A stretch of 41,973 nt of DNA. Origin: a bacterium. Its GTDB lineage: Bacteria > JACRDZ01 > JAQUKH01. The notes beneath the pieces were generated by a model. That model ran no database searches. It had not been told where the DNA came from and saw only the letters and a list, made by a program, of their open reading frames with translations. Where the stretch lies: the NCBI GenBank assembly GCA_028719205.1, contig JAQUKH010000025.1:1-41973 (forward strand), given 5' to 3'. Numbering within the stretch: position 1 is the stretch's first letter; each line of letters begins with the position of its first letter. Made by a program: the position numbers and the translations under genes. Below are positions 32,098 through 39,753 of this stretch, in pieces.

Positions 32098-33321
32098 ATG
32101 TCTTTTGTAAAAGGATTGAAATGCAGAGAATGCGGAAGGTTGTTTCCGAAAGAGCCGCTTTATGTTTGCGAGTATTGTTTCGGGCCGTTGGAATTGGATT
32201 ATGATTATCCGCTGATAAAGAAAAAACTTAATAAAGAAGTAATCGAGTCGCGCGCGAAAAATCTTTGGAGATATAAAGAATTACTGCCTGTTGACGGAAA
32301 CCCGATAGTCGGGCTTGATTCAGGTTTTACGCCTCTGGTAAAGGCTCATAATCTTGCAAAAAGATTAGGAGTGAAGGAATTATATATTAAAGATGATTCG
32401 GTATGCCATCCAACATTATCTTTTAAAGACAGAGTAGTATCGGTCGCGATCACAAAGGCTAAGGAATTTGGTTTTGATACTGTCGCATGCGCTTCCACGG
32501 GTAATCTGGCGAATTCGGTTTCGGCGCAGGCCGCGAAAGCGGGAATGAAATGTTTTGTTTTTATCCCGTCTGACCTTGAGGCCGGAAAAGTGATAGCCTC
32601 GCTTATTTACGCGCCTAAGGTCATATCGGTAGAAGGCAATTATGATGAGGTCAACCGCCTTTGCACGGAAATAGCGGCTAAATATAAATGGGCGTTTGTT
32701 AATATTAATATAAGGCCGTATTACGCGGAAGGGTCGAAAACATTCGCGTACGAAATTGCGGAACAGCTGGGTTGGAAAGCTCCTAAGCATATTATTTCGC
32801 CCGCGGCAGGAGGTTCGTTAATAACGAAAATTTATAAGGGCCTGCATGAATTAAAAAAACTGGATTTAATTAATGATGTTCCTACAAAAATTTACGCTGC
32901 CCAGGCAAAAGGCTGCGCGCCGATCGTAAACGCGATAAAAGAAGGAAGTGAAATTATAAAGCCGGTAAAGCCGGATACGATAGCCAAATCACTGGCGATC
33001 GGTAATCCAGCGGACGGTTATTACGCGTATAAAACAGTTATTGAAAGCGGCGGTTTCGCGGATGACGCGACGGATGAAGAAATAGTTGAGGGAATAAAAT
33101 TACTTGCTTCGACGGAAGGGATATTCACGGAGACCGCGGGCGGAGTTACAGTCGCTGTAACTAAAAAATTAATTGAATCAGGCAGGATCCCGAAGGATGA
33201 GTCAATTGTAATTTCGATCACAGGGAACGGATTAAAAACACAGGAGGCGGTTTTAGGCAAAGCGGGGAATGTTTTCAGGATAAAACCGGATATTGATTCT
33301 TTTGAAAAAACGTTATATTAA
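32098..33321 (+). CDS. Threonine synthase-like PLP enzyme (candidate homocysteine synthase)
   Basis: The 407-residue fold-type-II PLP enzyme starts with a zinc ribbon (Cys9, 12, 24 and 27). It has the PLP lysine in TLSFKDR (Lys110), the substrate loop STGNLANS and phosphate-binding residues late in the chain. By sequence alone it would be called threonine synthase (O-phosphohomoserine to threonine). The operon instead suggests that it adds sulfur from a carrier thiocarboxylate to O-phosphohomoserine, making homocysteine, as CysM does with O-phosphoserine. I start at ATG 32098 behind AAAGGAG; the upstream open frame is repeat sequence. Both roles remain possible. Confidence 0.85.
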   Translation: MSFVKGLKCRECGRLFPKEPLYVCEYCFGPLELDYDYPLIKKKLNKEVIESRAKNLWRYKELLPVDGNPIVGLDSGFTPLVKAHNLAKRLGVKELYIKDDSVCHPTLSFKDRVVSVAITKAKEFGFDTVACASTGNLANSVSAQAAKAGMKCFVFIPSDLEAGKVIASLIYAPKVISVEGNYDEVNRLCTEIAAKYKWAFVNINIRPYYAEGSKTFAYEIAEQLGWKAPKHIISPAAGGSLITKIYKGLHELKKLDLINDVPTKIYAAQAKGCAPIVNAIKEGSEIIKPVKPDTIAKSLAIGNPADGYYAYKTVIESGGFADDATDEEIVEGIKLLASTEGIFTETAGGVTVAVTKKLIESGRIPKDESIVISITGNGLKTQEAVLGKAGNVFRIKPDIDSFEKTLY

Positions 33322-33327
33322 GGAGAT

Positions 33328-34431
33328 ATGATGAGTATAAAAATAAGAGTTCCAACCCCATTGCAGGTTTTAACTAAAAATCAGTCAGAAATAGAAAGTG
33401 CCGGAGAAGATATTAAAGGCCTGATCGATAATCTTGAAACGCAATATCCGGGTATTAAGCAGAGATTATGTGATGAAAGCGGTAAAATTAGAAGGTTTAT
33501 AAACTTTTTTGTGAATGAGCAGGATATCAGATTTTTGCAGGGCGACAGGACAAAATTAAATGACGGTGATATAGTCTCTATCATTCCGGCGATCGCAGGC
33601 GGCGAACATCAAAACAAAAGAGTAAAAGAATTAACAGATTCACAGATCGAAAGATACAGCAGACAGATAATTTTACCCGAGGTGGGCGGCGCCGGCCAAT
33701 TGAAATTACTTTCCGCGAAGGTTTTAATAATCGGGTGTGGAGGATTAGGTTCTCCCTGCGCATATTATCTGGCAAGCGCGGGTATCGGGAAAATTGGCCT
33801 TGTTGACGGCGATAAGGTTGAATTAAATAATCTTCAGCGCCAGATCATTCATTTTACAAAAGATGTGGGAAAGCTAAAGGTAGAGTCCGCTAAAGAAAAA
33901 TTAAAGGCAATTAATCCGGACATTGATGTGGTTACCTATCCTTTGAGGGTCAATTCACAAAACATTCTGGATATAATAAAAGATTATGATATCGTTGTTG
34001 ATGGAAGCGATAATTTCCCGACACGATATTTAGTTAACGATGCCTGTATAATGGCTAAAAAACCGTTTTCACACGCCGGAATTTTAAGGTTTGAAGGACA
34101 GGCTATCACGATAATCCCTAATGAAGGGCCTTGCTACCGCTGTCTTTTTCCGGATCCTCCTCCTCCGGGTATGGTGCCTTCCTGTTCACAGGCAGGAATT
34201 TTGGGCGGGGTCGCCGGTATTTTAGGAGAGATCCAGGCTACAGAGGTTTTAAAATTCATTTTAGGGAAAGGTGAATTATTGCTCGGCAAACTTCTTGTAT
34301 TCAATGCCCTGAAGATGGATTTCAGAAAACTGAATATTCAAAGAAATCCCGGTTGTCCGATTTGCGGAAATAAACCTACCATAACTGAGTTGATAGATTA
34401 TGAATTATTCTGCAGCGCGAGAAAAGAGTAA
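33328..34431 (+). CDS. CysO/MoaD-like sulfur carrier fused to a ThiF/MoeB-type E1 activating enzyme
   Basis: Residues 1-92 are a beta-grasp carrier ending DGDIVSIIPAIAGG, close to the ending of CysO-type carriers. EHQNKRVKELTD links it to an E1-like enzyme (about 103-367). That part has GCGGLGSP (ATP site, 137-143), LQRQIIHF (arginine finger region), DGSDNFPTRYLVND, the likely catalytic Cys286 in MVPSCSQAG, and zinc pairs Cys269/272 and Cys343/346. Such enzymes adenylate a C-terminal glycine for sulfur transfer. Substrate and enzyme on one chain, with the diglycine internal at 91-92, imply proteolysis before activation. Starts ATG 33328 or 33331. Confidence 0.88.
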   Translation: MMSIKIRVPTPLQVLTKNQSEIESAGEDIKGLIDNLETQYPGIKQRLCDESGKIRRFINFFVNEQDIRFLQGDRTKLNDGDIVSIIPAIAGGEHQNKRVKELTDSQIERYSRQIILPEVGGAGQLKLLSAKVLIIGCGGLGSPCAYYLASAGIGKIGLVDGDKVELNNLQRQIIHFTKDVGKLKVESAKEKLKAINPDIDVVTYPLRVNSQNILDIIKDYDIVVDGSDNFPTRYLVNDACIMAKKPFSHAGILRFEGQAITIIPNEGPCYRCLFPDPPPPGMVPSCSQAGILGGVAGILGEIQATEVLKFILGKGELLLGKLLVFNALKMDFRKLNIQRNPGCPICGNKPTITELIDYELFCSARKE

Positions 34432-34468
34432 AAACGTTAATATATATGTTTAAAATAGGGAGGAAGTT

Positions 34469-34723
34469 ATGTCTGAGAAAAAAATGTCGAAGAAAATAGT
34501 CAAATTAGTGTTTCCTCAGAAATTAATTAAAGAGCCTGTTACATACCTGATGGCAATAAAATATGGTATTATTCCCAATATACGCAGGGCAAAGGTTACA
34601 GAGACCGTCGGAGAACTGATTCTTGAGTTGGAAGGAGAAGCAAAGAATATAGAAAAAGGGGTAAAATATCTGCTTGAGTCAGGTGTGGATGTTGAACCTA
34701 TTGAGGGAGATATTGTAGATTAA
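34469..34723 (+). CDS. Stand-alone NIL-domain protein
   Basis: The 84-residue product is a single NIL domain (KKIVKLVFPQKLIKEPVTY, then GIIPNIRRAKVTETVGELILEL). NIL domains occur at the end of MetN, the methionine ABC transporter ATPase, where they bind methionine. They also occur, next to ferredoxins, in proteins needed for homocysteine formation in methanogens and sulfate reducers. At the end of a sulfur-carrier operon it supports a homocysteine/methionine role. GGGAGG precedes the ATG. Confidence 0.85.
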   Translation: MSEKKMSKKIVKLVFPQKLIKEPVTYLMAIKYGIIPNIRRAKVTETVGELILELEGEAKNIEKGVKYLLESGVDVEPIEGDIVD

Positions 34724-34732
34724 AAAAAGATA

Positions 34733-34761
34733 TTTACATTGATCCGCGGTTTTATTATAAT
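34733..34761 (+). promoter_or_regulatory. Promoter giving a nearly leaderless SUMF1-gene mRNA
   Basis: TTTACA (34733-34738) and TATAAT (34756-34761) have a 17-base spacer. With the usual discriminator, transcription starts near 34768, only about five bases before ATG 34773. No Shine-Dalgarno sequence fits in that space. Confidence 0.75.
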
Positions 34762-34772
34762 GAACATCTATT

Positions 34773-35561
34773 ATGAGAAATAAAACTGTAAATCTTTTTT
34801 TAATATTTTTGCTGGTTTTTACCTTTAAGTTGTTCGCGGAGGAAAAAGAAAATAAGTTACTGGAGGTAATTTCTCCTCCGCCCGCGCGTTCGGCGATGAT
34901 ATTAATCCCCGCGGGTGAATTTGTAATGGGATATGATAGCGGGAATTCAGATGAAAATCCGGTACATAAAGTCAATTTAAGCGCGTATTATATAGATAAA
35001 TATGAGGTTAACAACAGGGAATATCAGAAATTTGTAAGAGAAACTGATTATCCTCCTCCTGAGATCTGGAACAGTAAAGAATATAAAATTTTTAGTAAGC
35101 CGGATAAACCTGTAGTAGGTGTTAGCTGGGAAGACGCGTATAATTACGCTTCATGGGCGGGGAAAAGGCTTCCTACGGAAGCTGAGTGGGAAAAGGCGTG
35201 CAGAGGAGACAGCAGTTTATTGTATCCGTGGGGAGATAAAAAACCCGACAAGAGTTTAGGCAATTTCTGCAGTGACAAAACGGAAGACGTGAAATCTTTT
35301 CCTGAAGGTGTAAGCCCTTACGGCGTTTACAATATGCTTGGGAATGTATGGGAATGGTGTAATGACTGGTATGATGAAAATTATTACAAAGACTCTGTTT
35401 ATCAAAATCCATCCGGCCCCAAAATTACCGGCCGCCGCGTTTTGCGCGGAGGTTCCTTCTTATGTTCATTGGACATTTTACGCGCGACACTTCGAGGATA
35501 TGCCGATCCAAAAGATAAAACCATTTATTGCGGTTTTCGCTGCGCGAAAGATGTAAAATAA
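34773..35561 (+). CDS. Exported SUMF1/FGE-sulfatase-domain protein
   Basis: The 262-residue protein starts with a signal peptide (about 1-22, cleavage after KLFA). A complete SUMF1 domain follows: IPAGEFVMG, KYEVNNREYQKFV, VSWEDAYNYASWAGKRLPTE, LGNVWEWCNDWY, RRVLRGGSF and a final CGFRC. Formylglycine-generating enzymes need two cysteines in the segment after GGSF; here only Cys231 (GGSFLC) is present and the second is replaced by DIL. A structural or binding role outside the cytoplasm is therefore likelier than sulfatase maturation. It has its own promoter. Confidence 0.85.
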   Translation: MRNKTVNLFLIFLLVFTFKLFAEEKENKLLEVISPPPARSAMILIPAGEFVMGYDSGNSDENPVHKVNLSAYYIDKYEVNNREYQKFVRETDYPPPEIWNSKEYKIFSKPDKPVVGVSWEDAYNYASWAGKRLPTEAEWEKACRGDSSLLYPWGDKKPDKSLGNFCSDKTEDVKSFPEGVSPYGVYNMLGNVWEWCNDWYDENYYKDSVYQNPSGPKITGRRVLRGGSFLCSLDILRATLRGYADPKDKTIYCGFRCAKDVK

Positions 35562-35594
35562 AAAATTGGTTTCCTGATCCTAAAATGGTTTTAT

Positions 35595-38500
35595 ATGTCT
35601 GACGTGTTTAAGGATTTTCTTGATAAGCTGAGTTTGCTTCAAAATGTTTCTGAGAGGAAAGAATTAAATATCAGCGGGTTTTACGGAAGTTCGCCTGCTT
35701 ACTTTTTTTCTCTTATGGGGCGGAGCCTGCCCTCCGGTTTTAAAAAACCTGTCGTTTTTATTTTTTCCCAGCCGGAAGAAGCTGAAAATTTTTATCTGGA
35801 TCTTCTTACTTTTTATGAAAAGGATAAAATATTATTTTTCCCCGATTGGGAAATCCTGCCTTTTGAGGATTTGCCTGTGCATCCGGATATTATCAGCGAC
35901 CGTGTTTCCGCTCTTTCAAAAATTTTGGACAATAAAACCTATTTTTTAGTTACAAGCGTACCGGCGATTTTTTCCAAAACACTTTCTTTTGACGGCCTGG
36001 TCAGCAAAATTAAACATATCAAAGAAAAATCCCAATTAAATTTTGATCAGTTCCTTGCCTTTTTAACTGCAGCGGGTTATGAAAGAGAAAATCTGGTTGA
36101 AAAAAGAGGTCAGTGGAGTGTTCGTGGAGGAATAGTGGATTTTTTCCCGCCGGGAAAAGACTCCCCTGTCCGTATTGAATTTCTGGGAGATCTTATAGAA
36201 AGCATAAGGGAATTTGATTCAGATACGCAAAAAACAGCAAAGAGGATCCTGGATATCACTGTTTTACCCGTTAATGAGCTTATGGAAGATGGGGAGGCTT
36301 CTGACTTGTTTTCTTATTTATCAGGGGAAACCATTTTTTATTTTGCTGATAATAGAAAGATCAAAGAGAAGCTTTTGGAATTTGAAGAGTTGATCAGAGA
36401 AGGCGAAAAAAATGCCGCGAATTCAGAAAGGAAGAATTATCTATCACTGAATGAATTAGAAAATAAACTGGAAAATTTTTCCAAAATAATATTCCAGCCT
36501 CTGGCGGAAAAAAATAATGATATTTTTTGTTTTGATTTTATGCCGTTAGAGCCGTTTTTAGGTAAGGTGGATGATCTTGAAAACAAGCTGCAAAGGTGGC
36601 ATAGAAATCAATATAAAGTGGATATATTTTGTGATAATGAAGGCCAGAAAGAAAGATTAAGGGAACTATTAAGCAGTGACCTTTCGGGTTCGGGTTTTAT
36701 AAATATCAAGATCGGGAGAATAGCCCGCGGATTTAAGTCGGATTTTTTGCGGCAGGTAGTTTTTAGCGAGGATGAGATCTTTGGCAGGTATCGCCGGAGG
36801 GCAAGATATTCAGAAAAAAAATCCATGCCTTTTTCTACCGACCTTTCTGATTTGAAAATAAGCGATTATGTTGTTCATAATAACCATGGTATTGGGATTT
36901 ATGAAGGATTAAATCGTTTAACAATTGACGGCCGTGAGTCAGATTATGTGACTATTACCTACGAAGGGAATGATAAGCTTTACCTGCCGGTTGATCAGAT
37001 CGGGCTTGTAAAAAAATATATAGGTTCGGAGGGAAGCATCCCTGACTTATCAAAATTGGGCGGGCAGAATTGGGAAAAGACAAAAAAGAAAGTAAAAGAA
37101 AAAATAGCCACGCTGGCAATTGAACTTTTGGAGATCTATACCCTCAGGCAGAACATGGAAGGTTTTGCCTTTGCGGGTGATTCAGAATGGCAGAGGGAAT
37201 TTGAGGCGTCGTTTATTTATGAAGAGACAAAAGATCAGTTAACGGCGATCGAGGACATCAAACGCGATATGGAAGATAAAAAGCCTATGGACCGTCTTCT
37301 ATGCGGAGATGTGGGTTATGGTAAAACAGAAGTGGCGATGCGGGCGGCATTTAAGGCTGTAATGGATAATAAACAGGTTGCGGTCTTAGTTCCGACTACG
37401 CTTCTCGCGGAACAGCATTTTAATACTTTCAGGGAGCGAATGGCGGATTATCCCGTGAAAATTGAAATGTTAAGCAGGTTTCGTTCAGCTTCGGAACAGA
37501 AACTTATAATAGAAATGCTGAAAAAGGGAGAAGTAAACATCATTATAGGTACTCATCGCCTGATCCAGAAAGACATTGAGTTTAAAGACCTGGGCCTCGT
37601 TATTATTGATGAAGAACACCGCTTCGGAGTGAAACATAAAGAGCAGCTTAAAAAATTAAGAAAAAATGTGGATATTCTGGCTATGACCGCGACACCGATT
37701 CCCAGGACCCTGCATCTTTCCCTGTCATCAACGAGGGATATAAGTTTGATAAATACTCCTCCTGAAGGCAGGTTCCCGGTAAAAACTTTTGTTGAGCCGT
37801 ATAACGTGAAAATTATATCCATGGCCATAAGAAGGGAGTTAAACCGGCAGGGACAGATATTTTTTGTTCATAACTGTATTGAAGACCTGGAAGGAATTTC
37901 AGAAAAAATAAAGGAATTATGCCCTGCAATTAAAATAGGGACAGCGCATGGCCAGATGAATGAAAATGAATTGGAAAAGGTAATGGTCAAATATTTAAAC
38001 CATGAATGTGACCTCTTGCTTTCCACAACCATCATTGAATCAGGGCTTGATATCTCAAACGCGAATACAATTATTATAGACCACGCTGAAGATTTTGGCC
38101 TCGCGCAGCTTTATCAGTTAAGGGGGCGTGTCGGAAGATCTCATCATCAGGCGTATTGCTATCTTTTTTTTGACGCGGATAAAAAGATCTCCGAAGAGGC
38201 GGAGAAAAGGCTGCAGGCCATTTTTGATTTTACCGAGTTAGGGTCGGGTTTTAAGATCGCGATGAAGGATCTTGAGATACGTGGCGCGGGTAATCTTCTT
38301 GGTTCGCAGCAGCATGGCCATATTTCAGAGATAGGTTTTGAATTGTATTGCGAACTCTTAAAAGAGAGCGTTGAGGAACTGAAAGGGAATAAGATCGAAG
38401 AGGCGGAAATTACAGAAGTAAATCTGAAAATTCCCGCGTATTTTTCAGAAAATTACATTCCTGATGAGCATCAGAAGCTGATCTTATATCAGAGATTAGC

Positions 38501-38861
38501 GTTATGCGGCAGTGAAGAAGAATGGAGATCGATAAAAAATGAGCTGGAAGACCGTTTTGGAACGATTCCAAAGGAGGGTGAAAATCTTCTTTCAATAATC
38601 CGGATAAAAATACTAATGCGGGAGGCCGGAATAATTTATACAGGAGAAAAACCGAAGGGATTGATCCTTAGATTCAGTTCAAAGTTTAAATTTTTATTGA
38701 AAGAAGTTTCTGATATTTTCGCGAACTCAATATGGAAAAAAAATATTGAGGTCTTATCTTCTGAACCGATCGTTTTAGAACTGAAAACAGATATCCCTAA
38801 TGGGAAAGAAAGACTTGATATCCTGGAGAAAATTCTGATATTTTTGATGAAAAAATTGTGA
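35595..38861 (+). CDS. mfd: Transcription-repair coupling factor
   Basis: Mfd removes RNA polymerase stalled at DNA damage and recruits UvrA. The 1088-residue chain has the UvrB-like N-terminal module (about 1-350, FFPDWEILPFEDLPVHPD), the CarD-like polymerase-interacting domain (about 420-500, DYVVHNNHGIGIYEG) and the translocase motor. The motor has Walker A GDVGYGKTEVAMRAAF near 570, DEEHRFGVKHKEQLK near 672, TATPIPRTLHLSL and QLRGRVGRSHHQAYCYL. The TRCF C-terminal domain (about 940-1040) is complete. The final TGA overlaps the next promoter. Confidence 0.96.
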   Translation: MSDVFKDFLDKLSLLQNVSERKELNISGFYGSSPAYFFSLMGRSLPSGFKKPVVFIFSQPEEAENFYLDLLTFYEKDKILFFPDWEILPFEDLPVHPDIISDRVSALSKILDNKTYFLVTSVPAIFSKTLSFDGLVSKIKHIKEKSQLNFDQFLAFLTAAGYERENLVEKRGQWSVRGGIVDFFPPGKDSPVRIEFLGDLIESIREFDSDTQKTAKRILDITVLPVNELMEDGEASDLFSYLSGETIFYFADNRKIKEKLLEFEELIREGEKNAANSERKNYLSLNELENKLENFSKIIFQPLAEKNNDIFCFDFMPLEPFLGKVDDLENKLQRWHRNQYKVDIFCDNEGQKERLRELLSSDLSGSGFINIKIGRIARGFKSDFLRQVVFSEDEIFGRYRRRARYSEKKSMPFSTDLSDLKISDYVVHNNHGIGIYEGLNRLTIDGRESDYVTITYEGNDKLYLPVDQIGLVKKYIGSEGSIPDLSKLGGQNWEKTKKKVKEKIATLAIELLEIYTLRQNMEGFAFAGDSEWQREFEASFIYEETKDQLTAIEDIKRDMEDKKPMDRLLCGDVGYGKTEVAMRAAFKAVMDNKQVAVLVPTTLLAEQHFNTFRERMADYPVKIEMLSRFRSASEQKLIIEMLKKGEVNIIIGTHRLIQKDIEFKDLGLVIIDEEHRFGVKHKEQLKKLRKNVDILAMTATPIPRTLHLSLSSTRDISLINTPPEGRFPVKTFVEPYNVKIISMAIRRELNRQGQIFFVHNCIEDLEGISEKIKELCPAIKIGTAHGQMNENELEKVMVKYLNHECDLLLSTTIIESGLDISNANTIIIDHAEDFGLAQLYQLRGRVGRSHHQAYCYLFFDADKKISEEAEKRLQAIFDFTELGSGFKIAMKDLEIRGAGNLLGSQQHGHISEIGFELYCELLKESVEELKGNKIEEAEITEVNLKIPAYFSENYIPDEHQKLILYQRLALCGSEEEWRSIKNELEDRFGTIPKEGENLLSIIRIKILMREAGIIYTGEKPKGLILRFSSKFKFLLKEVSDIFANSIWKKNIEVLSSEPIVLELKTDIPNGKERLDILEKILIFLMKKL

Positions 38862-38867
38862 TACAAT
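38859..38867 (+). promoter_or_regulatory. Extended -10 promoter overlapping the mfd stop codon
   Basis: TG-A-TACAAT (38859-38867) matches the extended -10 pattern TGnTATAAT with one mismatch, and its TGA is the mfd stop codon. Transcription would begin near 38874, five bases before ATG 38879. No -35 box at a good distance was seen. No ribosome site lies in between. Confidence 0.45.
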
Positions 38868-38878
38868 ATTAAATTATT

Positions 38879-39262
38879 ATGAATCAGGAAGAAAAAAAGA
38901 AAAACAGAAAATTATTTATACTTTGGCTGATCTTATTTTTAATTGTATTTCTGGCGTTTAAATTTCATATAGATAAAAAAATAACGGCTTCCATGGTTAT
39001 TCTATACGGGTTGATTACGCCTGTGTTTTATGGTATTATTTCAGTGCTTGGTGTGTGGTTAGCCGCGGTGCCATGGATAGGGCCTATTATAATTAAAATA
39101 ATAAGTATTCCTGTTTTTTGGATTTTACATGGTGCCGCGTATTTGGGTTCTCTGATTTTTGTGGCAAAGGGGGAATCTAAAAAGGCTATTGATGCCAGAG
39201 TAATTACTTTAGTTTTTCTTAGCGGGTTTCTTTTGGGATATATTATCAGTAAAATATTCTGA
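38879..39262 (+). CDS. Small multi-spanning membrane protein, function unknown
   Basis: The 127-residue protein has a charged N-terminus (MNQEEKKKNRK) and about four hydrophobic segments: roughly residues 12-27, 38-62, 66-96 and 109-126. I do not recognise a family. It starts 17 bases after mfd and is followed after 20 bases by the cytochrome gene, so both may be expressed together from the extended -10 element. Confidence 0.7.
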   Translation: MNQEEKKKNRKLFILWLILFLIVFLAFKFHIDKKITASMVILYGLITPVFYGIISVLGVWLAAVPWIGPIIIKIISIPVFWILHGAAYLGSLIFVAKGESKKAIDARVITLVFLSGFLLGYIISKIF

Positions 39263-39282
39263 TTAATAAAAATGGAGGAAAA

Positions 39283-39714
39283 ATGAAGAGATTTTATATT
39301 CTGATTGCTGTCAGTTTTTTTGTTATTGCGGCTGTAAATAAAATCTGTTTATCAGAAGATAAAAAAGGCAATATTTCTAATAGTACGCAGATAGTTATTG
39401 AACATGACACTGCTGTTAATGAGGAAAATATGACACAGGCGGAATGGGAAGAAAGGGAGCGAAATCTCGCGGATAAGGCTCTATTTGAAAAGAAATGCGG
39501 AAAATGTCATTCTATAGATCGGCCGCTTTCTTATAAAAAGACACTTAAAGAATGGAATGCGACAGTTGACAAAATGCAAAAAAAGGATCTTACGTGGATT
39601 TTGCCCGCGGAAGCCGTAACTATTGCTGATTATTTATTTAAAATAAATGGAATAAAAGAAAAGGAAGAGGGAATAAAACCGGATACAACTTTTCAACTGA
39701 AAAAGATAAAATAA
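39283..39714 (+). CDS. Exported monohaem c-type cytochrome
   Basis: The 143-residue protein has an N-terminal signal sequence (about 1-24) and one haem site, Cys72-Gly-Lys-Cys75-His76, in FEKKCGKCHSIDRPL. A methionine about 22 residues later (Met98, TVDKMQKKD) may be the second iron ligand, and the domain ends ADYLFKINGI, as in small class I cytochromes. It would carry electrons outside the cytoplasmic membrane. It shows that the organism has periplasmic electron transfer and a cytochrome c maturation system. GGAGG precedes the ATG. Confidence 0.88.
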   Translation: MKRFYILIAVSFFVIAAVNKICLSEDKKGNISNSTQIVIEHDTAVNEENMTQAEWEERERNLADKALFEKKCGKCHSIDRPLSYKKTLKEWNATVDKMQKKDLTWILPAEAVTIADYLFKINGIKEKEEGIKPDTTFQLKKIK

Positions 39715-39753
39715 GTTTAGGTGCTTTATTGTGTCACAGTTCCTTAAGGCAAA

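Noticed and set aside
32416-32790. 124-codon minus-strand frame opposite the threonine-synthase-like gene
   Set aside because: It is a shadow of a strongly conserved PLP-enzyme gene; its composition is arginine-rich and has no recognisable motif.
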